In this document: positions 45,665 to 53,818 of the stretch, one piece after another
How positions within the stretch are numbered: position 1 is the first letter of the stretch
Layout: each line of letters starts with the position of its first letter
From: Sulfitobacter sp. W027
Lineage (GTDB): Bacteria; Pseudomonadota; Alphaproteobacteria; Rhodobacterales; Rhodobacteraceae
Direction: 5' to 3'
Assembly (NCBI RefSeq): GCF_025143985.1
Contig: NZ_CP083564.1
Span: 2,945,001-3,009,000 of the forward strand
DNA length: 64,000 nucleotides
Made by a program: the position numbers and the translations under genes
The notes under the pieces: generated by a model
Seen by the model: the letters and a program-made list of their open reading frames with translations, nothing else
Told to the model about the DNA's origin: nothing
The model's database searches: none

Positions 45665-46291
45665 TTGCCCGAAAGCACCGCCAAGAAACCCAGCCGCATC
45701 CAAAGACGCAACCGCCGGGTGATTCTGGATGCCGCGCTCGAAGTCTTTTCCAAACACGGCTACCGGGGCGCCACGCTGGATCAGATCGCCGCCGAGGCTG
45801 GGCTGAGCAAACCGAATATTCTCTATTACTTTAATGGCAAAGAAGACATTCACGTCACTTTGCTGTCGCAACTGATGGAGACTTGGCTGGACCCCTTGGT
45901 GGAGCTGGACCCCGATGGCGACCCGCGCCGCGAGATCCTCGGCTATGTCGAACGCAAGCTCACTATGTCGCGCGAATTGCCGCGCGAAAGCCGACTTTTC
46001 GCCAATGAAATCCTGCAAGGCGCGCCCCGGATTGAGCCAGAGTTGCACCGCCACCTCAAACCCCTGTTCAACGAGAAATGCGCCGTGATCGCGGGCTGGG
46101 TAAGCGCGGGAAAGCTGCCCCCGCTGGACCCACAGCATTTAATTTTTTCCATCTGGGCTACGACGCAACACTACGCGGATTTCGAAGCGCAGGCGCAAAT
46201 CCTGCTCGGGCCTGAGACCGATCCCCGCCCCCGCGCGCAGGCGCATCTTCAGGCGATGTTTGGCGCGCTCTTAGACCTTCCGGCGCAATAA
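45665..46291 (+). CDS. rutR: RutR-type TetR family regulator of pyrimidine catabolism
   Basis: A 208-residue TetR regulator clearly similar to E. coli RutR over its length. The helix-turn-helix spans about 17-62 (ILDAALEVFSKHGYRGATLDQIAAEAGLSKPNILYYF in parts). The C-terminal ligand domain has SRLFANEILQGAP, INEKCAVIAGWV-like NEKCAVIAGWVSAGKL and DPQHLIFSIWATTQHYADF, all RutR hallmarks; E. coli RutR is released from DNA by uracil or thymine. The start is TTG, preceded by AAGGA. It probably represses both pyrimidine operons. Confidence 0.92.
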   Translation: MPESTAKKPSRIQRRNRRVILDAALEVFSKHGYRGATLDQIAAEAGLSKPNILYYFNGKEDIHVTLLSQLMETWLDPLVELDPDGDPRREILGYVERKLTMSRELPRESRLFANEILQGAPRIEPELHRHLKPLFNEKCAVIAGWVSAGKLPPLDPQHLIFSIWATTQHYADFEAQAQILLGPETDPRPRAQAHLQAMFGALLDLPAQ

Positions 46292-46400
46292 ACGGACCAT
46301 TAACGCTAATTGCCGAAACGCGCGTTGCTTAACGGCTTGTTAGCAGGTTGCGCGCAGTCTGCATGAGGGTGTGGGCTCCTTAAGATGCAAAGGGGCAGTG

Positions 46401-46601
46401 ATGAATGTAGGTGATTGTAGCAGCGCAGGACCCGCGCGGACTTCACATGAGTCCGATGACGCGAGTTATGCGCGACCCATTACGCGCGATGATATGGCGC
46501 GTGATGCAGCCATGGCGCTAATCGCGGCACGGCGCGATGTGGCACAGATGGCTCCACCACTACAGGCCAAAACCGCCGCCCCGTCGCGCAGGAAATCCTG
46601 A
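46401..46601 (+). CDS. Small hypothetical protein
   Basis: A 66-residue soluble, Ala/Arg-rich protein I do not recognise. A helical middle (MARDAAMALIAARRDVAQM) lies between disordered ends. AAAGGGG precedes the ATG. Support for coding comes from the ribosome site, a strong terminator overlapping its last codons, and a CtrA-box-like TTAA-N7-TTAG at 46329-46343 upstream. No neighbour suggests a role. Confidence 0.5.
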   Translation: MNVGDCSSAGPARTSHESDDASYARPITRDDMARDAAMALIAARRDVAQMAPPLQAKTAAPSRRKS

Positions 46602-46623
46602 ACGCGGGGCGGCGGGCCTTTTT
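46574..46623 (+). terminator. Terminator overlapping the end of the small hypothetical gene
   Basis: CGCCGCCCCG pairs with CGGGGCGGCG, with extra CGCG pairing after a bulge, and is followed by TTTTT at 46619-46623. The left arm lies in the last coding codons. It may also end the convergent preA transcript. Confidence 0.85.
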
Positions 46624-46624
46624 C

Positions 46625-47938
46625 CTACTCCGCAGGCTCAACCAATTGGGCGGAGGGGTTATTGGGATGCGTGGTCCAATTGGCGTAGTCCGGCGTCACC
46701 GTCTTGCCTGTGCGCAGGTCGGTCGCGCCTGCGGCCAGTGGCTCCATCGAGATGCAGTCCTCAACCGGGCAGACATTGACGCAAAGGTTACAGGCCACGC
46801 ATTCCTCTTCGATCACGGTAAAGGTGCGGTCTTCGGACATGGCGATGGCTTGGTGGCTGGTATCCTCGCAGGCGGCGAAGCAGCGTCCACAGGAGATGCA
46901 GAGATCCTGATCGATCTTCGCCTTGGCGACGTAGTTCAGGTTCAGCTGGTTCCAGTCGGTGACATTCGGCACCGCGCGGCCCACAAGCTCATCGACCGAG
47001 GTCATGCCCTTTTCGTCCATATACTCCGACAGGCCCGAGATCATCTCTTGGACAACCTTGAAACCATAGGTCATCGCCGCCGTGCAGACCTGCACGTTGC
47101 CCGCGCCGAGGGCCAGAAACTCCGCCGCGTCGCGCCATGTGGTAACGCCGCCGATGCCGCTGATCGGCAGGCCGTGGGTTTCGGGGTTACGGGCAATCTC
47201 CGCCACCATATTGAGCGCGATCGGCTTCACCGCCGGACCGCAATAGCCGCCGTGGGTACCTTTGCCGTCAATCATCGGCTCCGGCGCAAAGAGGTCCAGA
47301 TCGACCGAGGTGATCGAGTTGATCGTGTTGATCAGGCTGACCGCATCCGCGCCGCCGCGTTTGGCGGCCTCAGCGGGGTAGAGCACATTGGTGATGTTCG
47401 GCGTCAGCTTCACGATCACCGGCATGCGGGTGTACATCTTGCACCAGCGGGTGACCATTTCGATGTATTCCGGGACCTGCCCCACGGCAGAGCCCATGCC
47501 GCGCTCGGCCATGCCATGCGGGCAGCCAAAGTTTAGCTCGATCCCGTCAGCCCCGGTTTCCTCCACATGCGGCAGGATCGCCTTCCACGCCTCCTCCTCA
47601 CACGGCACCATGATTGAGGCGATGAGCGCACGATCCGGATAGTCGCGCTTGACCGATTTCATCTCGCGCAGGTTCACCTCCAGCGGGCGGTCGGTGATCA
47701 GTTCGATGTTGTTGAGGCCCAGCAGCCGCCGGTCCGCCCCATAGATCGCGCCGTAGCGTGGGCCGTTGACGTTCACGACCGGCGGGCCTTCCATGCCGAG
47801 GGTCTTCCAGACCACCCCGCCCCAGCCCGCCTCATAGGCGCGGCGCACGTTGTATTCCTTGTCCGTCGGCGGCGCGGAGGCCAGCCAGAACGGGTTGGGG
47901 GATTTGATCCCGATGAAGTCGCTTCTCAGATCAGCCAT
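46625..47938 (-). CDS. preA: NAD-dependent dihydropyrimidine dehydrogenase subunit PreA
   Basis: A 437-residue catalytic subunit reducing uracil and thymine to their dihydro forms. Residues 1-~310 are an FMN-binding TIM barrel of the dihydroorotate dehydrogenase type (NPFWLASAPPTDKEYNV; ELNFGCPHGM with the active-site region). The C-terminus carries two [4Fe-4S] motifs, CISCGRCFAAC and CVACNLCVNVCPVEDC, as in the C-terminal part of mammalian DPD. It follows preT by 25 bases. First reductive step of the pathway completed by hydA and the carbamoyl hydrolase. Confidence 0.96.
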   Translation of the reverse strand: MADLRSDFIGIKSPNPFWLASAPPTDKEYNVRRAYEAGWGGVVWKTLGMEGPPVVNVNGPRYGAIYGADRRLLGLNNIELITDRPLEVNLREMKSVKRDYPDRALIASIMVPCEEEAWKAILPHVEETGADGIELNFGCPHGMAERGMGSAVGQVPEYIEMVTRWCKMYTRMPVIVKLTPNITNVLYPAEAAKRGGADAVSLINTINSITSVDLDLFAPEPMIDGKGTHGGYCGPAVKPIALNMVAEIARNPETHGLPISGIGGVTTWRDAAEFLALGAGNVQVCTAAMTYGFKVVQEMISGLSEYMDEKGMTSVDELVGRAVPNVTDWNQLNLNYVAKAKIDQDLCISCGRCFAACEDTSHQAIAMSEDRTFTVIEEECVACNLCVNVCPVEDCISMEPLAAGATDLRTGKTVTPDYANWTTHPNNPSAQLVEPAE

Positions 47939-47963
47939 GTTATGTCTCCCTCTCGGCGCGGCC

Positions 47964-49295
47964 TCAGCCCGCCGCCCCCATCAATGTGGTGTGAATGTCC
48001 ATCGCCGCATCGCGGCCCTCGGCCACCGCGGTCACGGTCAGATCATCGCCGCCGCTGGCGCAGTCGCCGCCCGCCCAGACACGATCAAGGCTGGTGCGTC
48101 CGGTGCCATCCACCTTAATCTTGCGCCCGTCGAGTTCAGGCAGCCCCTCGCCCAACAGCGTCTGACCGATGGCCTTGAACACCTGATCCGCTTGCAGGCG
48201 CAGGGTCTGGCCCGTGCCCTTCATCGCCTCATTGACATATTCGAACTCGATCTCGCGCAGCGAGCCGTTGCCATGCACGGCAATCGGCACCGCATGGGTC
48301 ACGATCCGCACGCCCTTGGACGCGGCGAGGTCTTGCTCGAACACACTCGCGTTCATCCGATCACGGCCCCGGCGGTACACCAGCGTCACATTAAGCGCGC
48401 CCAACAGTTTCGCCTGCACTGCCGCATCCACCGCTGTCATCCCGCCGCCGATCACCACCACGTCGCGACCAATCGGCACGCCGGAGAGATCGCCCGATTG
48501 ACGCAGCTCCGAAATGAAATCGACCGCATTGGCGACCCCGGCCTTATCCTCGCCCTCGGCCCCGAGGGCATTGACGCCGACCAGCCCCATGCCAAGGAAA
48601 ACCGCATCGTAATCGGCCTTCAACTCTTCGAGGGTGACATCCCGGCCCACGGCAACCTCATGGCGGAAGGTGATCCCGCCTATCTGCATCAGCCAATCCA
48701 CCTCGGCCTGTGCGAAACCATTCGGGGTCTTATAGGCCGCGATGCCGTACTCGTTAAGCCCACCCGGCTTGGGCCGCGCGTCGATGATCTCAACCTCATG
48801 GCCCAGCATTGCCAGACGGTGCGCGCAGGACAGGCCCGCCGGGCCTGCGCCGACGACGACAACGCGCTTGCCCGTAGGGGCCGCACGCTCAAACGGATGT
48901 TTGCCCTGTTGTTGCAGATGGTCCGTCGCATAGCGCTGCAACTGGCCGATCAACACCGGCTTGCCCTCGGCCACCTCGCGCACACAGACCTCCTCGCAAA
49001 GGGTCTCGGTCGGGCAGACCCGTGCGCACATGCCACCAAGGATGTTCTGGCTCAGGATCGTCTTGGCCGCCGCATCCGGCGTGCCGGTGGCGATCTGGCG
49101 GATGAACAGGGGAATGTCGATGTCCGTCGGACAGGCCGTCATGCAGGGCGCGTCGTGGCAAAAGTAGCACCGATCCGCCGCGACCAGCGCCTCATGTTCA
49201 TCCAAAGGCGGATGCAGGTCCGAAAACCCCTCGTTGTAGTTCTGCGGCGCCAGCCGCCCCGGAACGATCCCCGGCTCAAAGACATCATGTGCCAT
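47964..49295 (-). CDS. preT: NAD-dependent dihydropyrimidine dehydrogenase subunit PreT
   Basis: A 443-residue flavoprotein that passes electrons from NADH to PreA. The N-terminal Fe-S domain holds CYFCHDAPCMTACP and MCARVCPTETLCEEVC; the FAD fold starts at VVVGAGPAGLSCAHRL and the NAD(P) fold at VVVIGGGMTAVDAA. It is homologous to the N-terminal half of mammalian DPD. ACAGGGATTTTGAT precedes the ATG. The RutR-type operator lies 57-72 bases upstream of the start. Confidence 0.95.
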   Translation of the reverse strand: MAHDVFEPGIVPGRLAPQNYNEGFSDLHPPLDEHEALVAADRCYFCHDAPCMTACPTDIDIPLFIRQIATGTPDAAAKTILSQNILGGMCARVCPTETLCEEVCVREVAEGKPVLIGQLQRYATDHLQQQGKHPFERAAPTGKRVVVVGAGPAGLSCAHRLAMLGHEVEIIDARPKPGGLNEYGIAAYKTPNGFAQAEVDWLMQIGGITFRHEVAVGRDVTLEELKADYDAVFLGMGLVGVNALGAEGEDKAGVANAVDFISELRQSGDLSGVPIGRDVVVIGGGMTAVDAAVQAKLLGALNVTLVYRRGRDRMNASVFEQDLAASKGVRIVTHAVPIAVHGNGSLREIEFEYVNEAMKGTGQTLRLQADQVFKAIGQTLLGEGLPELDGRKIKVDGTGRTSLDRVWAGGDCASGGDDLTVTAVAEGRDAAMDIHTTLMGAAG

Positions 49296-49351
49296 ATCAA
49301 AATCCCTGTCGTTTTCTTGGTGTTTTGAAAATGCTCACACGGAATCATTTT

Positions 49352-49367
49352 TTTATCAACTGGTAAA
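49352..49367. promoter_or_regulatory. RutR-type operator upstream of preT
   Basis: TTTATCAACTGGTAAA matches the operator at 45548 (TTTACCA-nn-TGGTAAA) in 13 of 14 arm positions, with the right arm identical. It lies in the divergent region between preT and the second cold-shock gene and links preTA to the same regulator. Confidence 0.75.
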
Positions 49368-49403
49368 TTTTTGAAAAACGCGACTTCCCGAAAAACCCGT
49401 GAC

Positions 49404-49429
49404 ACCTGCCAGTTTTGTAACAGGCAGGT
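49404..49429 (+). promoter_or_regulatory. Hairpin in the preT-csp divergent region
   Basis: ACCTGCC pairs with GGCAGGT over a 12-nt loop, followed by TATATTT. Between two divergent genes it cannot be an ordinary operon terminator; it may be part of the cold-shock leader or mark the end of an antisense transcript. The remaining ~190 bases up to the cold-shock start hold no gene and fit a long 5' leader. Confidence 0.45.
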
Positions 49430-49626
49430 TATATTTCATGGGCGCTTCCTTGCTTGCCCCATGCCGCCCCGTAAAAATCCTTGATTTTAAAAATAGAGAT
49501 TCCAATATCACGACTGCGACGCGAAGACTTTTCGACCCGGCTGCCCTAAGGCTCCAGCGATCACGAATTCGACCGAGCCGCGCTGCCGCATGTTGCGGGC
49601 AGATCAGACAGAGGGAGACACGGGTC

Positions 49627-49833
49627 ATGGCTACTGGCACCGTCAAATGGTTCAACACGACAAAAGGCTACGGCTTCATCGCGCCGGACAGCGGCGGCAA
49701 AGACATCTTTGTCCACATATCCGCAGTAGAGCGCGCAGGCCTGACCGGGCTTGCCGACAATCAAAAGGTTACCTTTGATGTCGAAGCAGGCCGTGATGGC
49801 CGCGAAAGCGCGAGCAATATCGCGCTGGCCTGA
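49627..49833 (+). CDS. cspA: Cold shock protein (CspA family), second copy
   Basis: A 68-residue cold-shock domain with RNP1 KGYGFIAPD and RNP2 IFVHI, nearly identical to the protein at 38027 (changes such as F/Y, G/S, V/I, T/S only). AGGGAGA precedes the ATG. A longer in-frame upstream region back to 49399 is leader, not coding. It is monocistronic with its own terminator. Confidence 0.96.
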   Translation: MATGTVKWFNTTKGYGFIAPDSGGKDIFVHISAVERAGLTGLADNQKVTFDVEAGRDGRESASNIALA

Positions 49834-49855
49834 CAGGGCCACTTTTCGATGATCG

Positions 49856-49879
49856 AAACGGACGCTGCGGCGTCCGTTT
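49856..49879 (+). terminator. Terminator of the second cold-shock gene
   Basis: AAACGGACGC pairs perfectly with GCGTCCGTTT over a TGCG loop, 23 bases past the stop and followed by CTTGTT. The stop codon of the convergent tesA gene lies directly beside it, so it probably acts in both directions. Confidence 0.88.
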
Positions 49880-49883
49880 CTTG

Positions 49884-50540
49884 TTAGCGGGTCTCTGCGG
49901 CCTGTGCGGCAAGCTCGGCCACCGCCGGGCCGATATCCTCCACGATCAGCGCCACGCCTTCGGCATTGGGATGGATGCCATCCCCTTGGAAATAGCGCTG
50001 CACCGTCTCGCTCCGCGCGCTGGCCGCGCCCTTCTCTTCGGCCAGAAGTCCGGTAAAGAAATCCGGGTAGAACTGCGTTCCATGGGCTTCGGCCAAGTCG
50101 GGATAGAGCGCTTCGAAATCGGCCTTATATCCCGCGCCATAGTTGCCCGGCGCCGACATGCCGACCAGCAGCACCTCAACCTCGGCGCGCTTTGCCGCCG
50201 CAAGAATGTCATCGATGTTGCCGCGCGCCTGCTCCGGGTCCAGCCCGCGCAGCATGTCATTACCCCCGAGTGTCACGATCATCGCGTCGACTTCGGGCGT
50301 CAGGGTCCAATCCACCCGCGCCCGGCCGCCTGCGGTCGTATCGCCCGAAACACCCGCATTGACGATTTTCGCCTCAACGCCTTCGGCATCCAACCAAGCC
50401 TGCAATTGCGGCACGAACCCCTCTTCGGCGGGCAGGCCATAGCCTTGGGTCAGACTGTCGCCAAGGGCGGCGATCACCACCTCTTCGGCCTGTGCCGCGC
50501 TGCCTAAAATAAAGGCACAGCAGATCAATACCTTGCGCAT
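49884..50540 (-). CDS. tesA: Arylesterase / acyl-CoA thioesterase I-like SGNH hydrolase
   Basis: A 218-residue periplasmic lipase-like enzyme. The signal peptide is residues 1-18 (cleavage after SAAQA). SGNH blocks are complete: GDSLTQGYG (nucleophile Ser), the Gly in NAGVSGDT, GGND, and DGIHPN (Asp-His). The family cleaves aryl esters and acyl thioesters. It is divergent from a YbbA/YbbP-type ABC pair, the same arrangement as tesA-ybbA-ybbP in E. coli, which suggests a conserved functional link in lipid or lysolipid handling. Confidence 0.93.
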   Translation of the reverse strand: MRKVLICCAFILGSAAQAEEVVIAALGDSLTQGYGLPAEEGFVPQLQAWLDAEGVEAKIVNAGVSGDTTAGGRARVDWTLTPEVDAMIVTLGGNDMLRGLDPEQARGNIDDILAAAKRAEVEVLLVGMSAPGNYGAGYKADFEALYPDLAEAHGTQFYPDFFTGLLAEEKGAASARSETVQRYFQGDGIHPNAEGVALIVEDIGPAVAELAAQAAETR

Positions 50541-50589
50541 CCTTCACGGACCTCCATATCCAACTGATACTCAGAACAAAGGCGGCCTG

Positions 50590-51258
50590 ATGAGCGACCC
50601 AGTCTATGACCTTCAAGATGTCACGCTAAGCCTCAAGGGCAATGCCGGAACCGTCGATATTCTGCGCGGCATTTCGCTGCAGGTCCAGCAAGGGGAAAGC
50701 ATCGCGCTGACCGGGGCGTCGGGATCGGGAAAATCTTCGCTACTGATGGTCATGGGCGGGCTGGAGCGTGCCACGGGCGGCAAGGTTATGGCTCTCGGCC
50801 ATGATCTCAGCGCGCTGCGCGAGGATGGGTTGGCCCAGTTTCGGCAAGGCCGCATGGGGATCGTCTTTCAATCCTTCCACCTCATTCCCACCATGACCGC
50901 GCTGGAAAATGTCGCCACCCCGCTTGAGCTTTCGGGGGCGGAGGACGCCTTTGACCGCGCGCGCAGCGAGTTGGAGGCCGTCGGTCTTGGCCACCGGATT
51001 GATCAATACCCTGCGCAGATGTCAGGCGGCGAGCAGCAGCGCGTGGCCCTCGCCCGCGCCGCCGCCCCGCGCCCGGCGATCCTGCTGGCGGATGAGCCGA
51101 CAGGCAGTCTCGACAGCCGCAATGGCGCAGCGATCATGGACTTGCTGTTTGAACTGCGCGACCGCCATGGCGCGACGCTGGTGCTGGTGACCCATGCCGA
51201 CGATCTGGCCGCGCGTTGTGACCGGGTGGTGCAATTGGCCGACGGGCGTCTCGCATGA
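50590..51258 (+). CDS. ABC transporter ATP-binding protein, YbbA-like
   Basis: A 222-residue LolD/MacB-type ATPase: Walker A GASGSGKSS, signature MSGGEQQRVALARA, Walker B ILLADEPTGSLD, switch His in LVTHAD. Such ATPases drive mechanotransmission by FtsX-type permeases rather than classical transport. The ATG at 50590 matches the family length; an upstream frame overlaps the tesA promoter. Its stop overlaps the permease ATG (ATGA). Confidence 0.93.
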   Translation: MSDPVYDLQDVTLSLKGNAGTVDILRGISLQVQQGESIALTGASGSGKSSLLMVMGGLERATGGKVMALGHDLSALREDGLAQFRQGRMGIVFQSFHLIPTMTALENVATPLELSGAEDAFDRARSELEAVGLGHRIDQYPAQMSGGEQQRVALARAAAPRPAILLADEPTGSLDSRNGAAIMDLLFELRDRHGATLVLVTHADDLAARCDRVVQLADGRLA

Positions 51259-53786
51259 GCCTGTCCCTCGCAGCCCGTTTTGCCCGCCGTGAAATGCGCG
51301 GCGGATTGCGCGGTTTTCGTCTATTGCTGGCCTGCCTCGCGCTTGGCGTGGCCGCTTTGGCCGCCGTCGGCTCAGTCCGCGCTGCGATTGAGGCGGGGCT
51401 GGAAGCCGAAGGTGCCGCACTTTTGGGCGGCGACGCCGAGCTTGATTTCACCTATCGCTCCGCCAGCCCTGATGAGCAGGCGTGGATGGCCGAGCGGGCC
51501 GAACGTGTATCCGAAATCGTTGAGTTCCGCTCCATGGCGGTGGTCGGCGCGGGGGACACGTCAGAACGCGCACTGACGCAGGTCAAGGCGGTGGACGACC
51601 TCTATCCATTGATCGGTGAGATGGTATTAGACCCTGTCCTGCCGCTGGAGCAGGCGCTTGAGACCGGTCCCGAAGGACGGCCCGGCGCCCTGATGGAACG
51701 TGCCCTGTCGGACAGGCTCGGCCTTGCCCCGGGCGATGTTTTTGCCCTCGGCGAAACCGAATTTCGCCTGACGGCCCTGATCGAACGCGAACCGGATTCC
51801 GCCGCCAGTGGCTTCTCGCTCGGTCCTCGCACGCTGGTGCGGCGCGCCGCGCTAGATGGCTCGGGCCTGCTCGCACCGGGGACGCTCTTTAACAGCAAGT
51901 ACCGGCTCGATCTGCCCGAAGGCACCGCGCTTGACCCGTTGGAAGCCGAGGCCGAGGCGCGGTTTGCCGACGCCGGGATGCGCTGGACCGATGCCCGCAA
52001 CGGCGCGCCCGGCGTGGCGCGTTTCGTCGAACGGCTCAGCGCCTTTCTGGTGCTGGTGGGGCTGTCGGGCCTCGCGGTGGGCGGGGTTGGCGTGGCGGCA
52101 GCGGTGCGGGCCTATCTGCAACGCAAGACCGCCGTGATCGCCACCTTCCGCGCCATGGGCGCGACGCGGGCGACGATCTTTCAGACCTACTTCATTCAGG
52201 TCGGGCTGCTGGCCGTGATGGGCGTCGCGCTTGGCCTGCTGATCGGTGCCGGGCTGCCGCTGTTGCTTTCCCCGCTGATCGAAGCGCAGCTGCCCCTCCC
52301 CGCCCGTTTTGCGATTTATCCCGCCCCGATGGCCGAGGCTGCGCTATACGGGTTGCTCACGGCCGCGCTCTTCACGCTTTGGCCGCTGGCCCGAAGCGCT
52401 GACGTGCGTGCCGCCACACTGTTTCGCGATGACTGGCAGCGCCAATCGCCTTGGCCCGGCGCGCCCTACCTTGTGGCGATGGCGCTGCTCTTGTCCGCGG
52501 TCTTGGCGCTGGCGGGCTGGTTTAACGGATCGTGGTCGCTCACACTTTGGACGCTTGGCGGTTTGGCGGCGACGCTGGCGGTGCTGGCGCTGGCGGCAGC
52601 CGTGTTGCGGCTGATCGCGCGGGCCGCAGCCAAGCGCGTGCGGGGGCATCCGCGCCTGCGGTGGGCGCTGGCGGCGATTGGCGGGCCGGGTGAAGGGGCC
52701 ACGGCAGTGGTGCTGGCGCTCGGCCTTGGCCTGTCGGTCTTGGCGGCGGTGGGCCAGATCGACGGCAACCTGCGCCGGGCGATCTCGGGCAACTTGCCGG
52801 ACGTGGCGCCGTCTTACTTCTTTGTCGACATCCAGAAGGATCAGATCGACGGTTTCACCGAAAGGCTCACCAGCGATGCGGCAGTCGGCCGGGTTGAGAG
52901 CGCCCCGATGCTGCGCGGCGTGGTGACCGAGATCAATGGCCAGCCGGCCCAAGAGGTGGCGGGCGATCACTGGGTGGTGCGCGGCGACCGGGGCATCACC
53001 TATGCCGCAGAGCCGGGGGAAGACACGCGGATCACGGCGGGCGACTGGTGGGCCGAAGACTACACCGGCCCGCCGCAGATCAGCTTTGCCGCCGAGGAGG
53101 CCGAGGAACTGGGGTTGAGCCTTGGCGACAGCCTGACCCTCAACGTGCTGGGTCGCGCCATCACCGGCGAGATCACCAGCTTCCGCGAGGTTGATTTCTC
53201 CACCGCTGGGATCGGCTTTGTGCTGACGATGAACCCCGCTGCACTGGCCGGCGCGCCGCATAGTTTCATCTCGACCGTCTATGCCGCGCCAGAGGCCGAA
53301 ACCGCGATCCTGCGCGATCTGGCCGAAGCCTACCCCAACATCACCGCGATCCGGGTGCGCGATGCGATCGACCGGGTGGCGGCGGTGCTGGCGGGGCTGG
53401 CCTCGGCGATTTCGTTCGGGGCGCTGGCGACGCTCGCTACCGGCTTCATGGTGCTGATCGGCGCTGCCGCCGCAGGCACGGGGGCGCGCAGCTATGAGGC
53501 GGCCTTGCTGAAAACCATGGGCGCTTCGCGACGCACCATCGCCAGCAGCTTTGTGCTGCGTGCAGCCCTGCTGGGTCTCTTTGCCGGGGGCGTCGCGCTG
53601 ATGGCAGGCATCGCGGGTGGCTGGGCGGTGAGCCATTACGTGATGGAGACCGATTTCACCGTGATCTGGCCCAATGCGCTGATGATCATCGCAGGCGGGG
53701 TGCTGGCGACGGTTCTCGCGGGCTTGGGCTTTGCGCTAAAGGCGCTGAACGCCCGGCCTGCGGATATGCTAAGGGCGCAGGAATGA
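51255..53786 (+). CDS. FtsX-like ABC permease, YbbP type
   Basis: An 843-residue protein with ten predicted helices in the YbbP/LolE-like plan: an N-terminal helix (about 17-40), a large periplasmic domain, three FtsX-domain helices (about 255-400), a central pair, a second periplasmic domain and three C-terminal helices with YEAALLKTMGASRRTI. It couples to the YbbA-like ATPase. The substrate is unknown; proximity to tesA hints at lipid-linked or esterified molecules. Confidence 0.92.
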   Translation: MSLSLAARFARREMRGGLRGFRLLLACLALGVAALAAVGSVRAAIEAGLEAEGAALLGGDAELDFTYRSASPDEQAWMAERAERVSEIVEFRSMAVVGAGDTSERALTQVKAVDDLYPLIGEMVLDPVLPLEQALETGPEGRPGALMERALSDRLGLAPGDVFALGETEFRLTALIEREPDSAASGFSLGPRTLVRRAALDGSGLLAPGTLFNSKYRLDLPEGTALDPLEAEAEARFADAGMRWTDARNGAPGVARFVERLSAFLVLVGLSGLAVGGVGVAAAVRAYLQRKTAVIATFRAMGATRATIFQTYFIQVGLLAVMGVALGLLIGAGLPLLLSPLIEAQLPLPARFAIYPAPMAEAALYGLLTAALFTLWPLARSADVRAATLFRDDWQRQSPWPGAPYLVAMALLLSAVLALAGWFNGSWSLTLWTLGGLAATLAVLALAAAVLRLIARAAAKRVRGHPRLRWALAAIGGPGEGATAVVLALGLGLSVLAAVGQIDGNLRRAISGNLPDVAPSYFFVDIQKDQIDGFTERLTSDAAVGRVESAPMLRGVVTEINGQPAQEVAGDHWVVRGDRGITYAAEPGEDTRITAGDWWAEDYTGPPQISFAAEEAEELGLSLGDSLTLNVLGRAITGEITSFREVDFSTAGIGFVLTMNPAALAGAPHSFISTVYAAPEAETAILRDLAEAYPNITAIRVRDAIDRVAAVLAGLASAISFGALATLATGFMVLIGAAAAGTGARSYEAALLKTMGASRRTIASSFVLRAALLGLFAGGVALMAGIAGGWAVSHYVMETDFTVIWPNALMIIAGGVLATVLAGLGFALKALNARPADMLRAQE

Positions 53787-53818
53787 TCCCGCGCCCTTTG
53801 GCTGTCTTGGGGGTCTGA

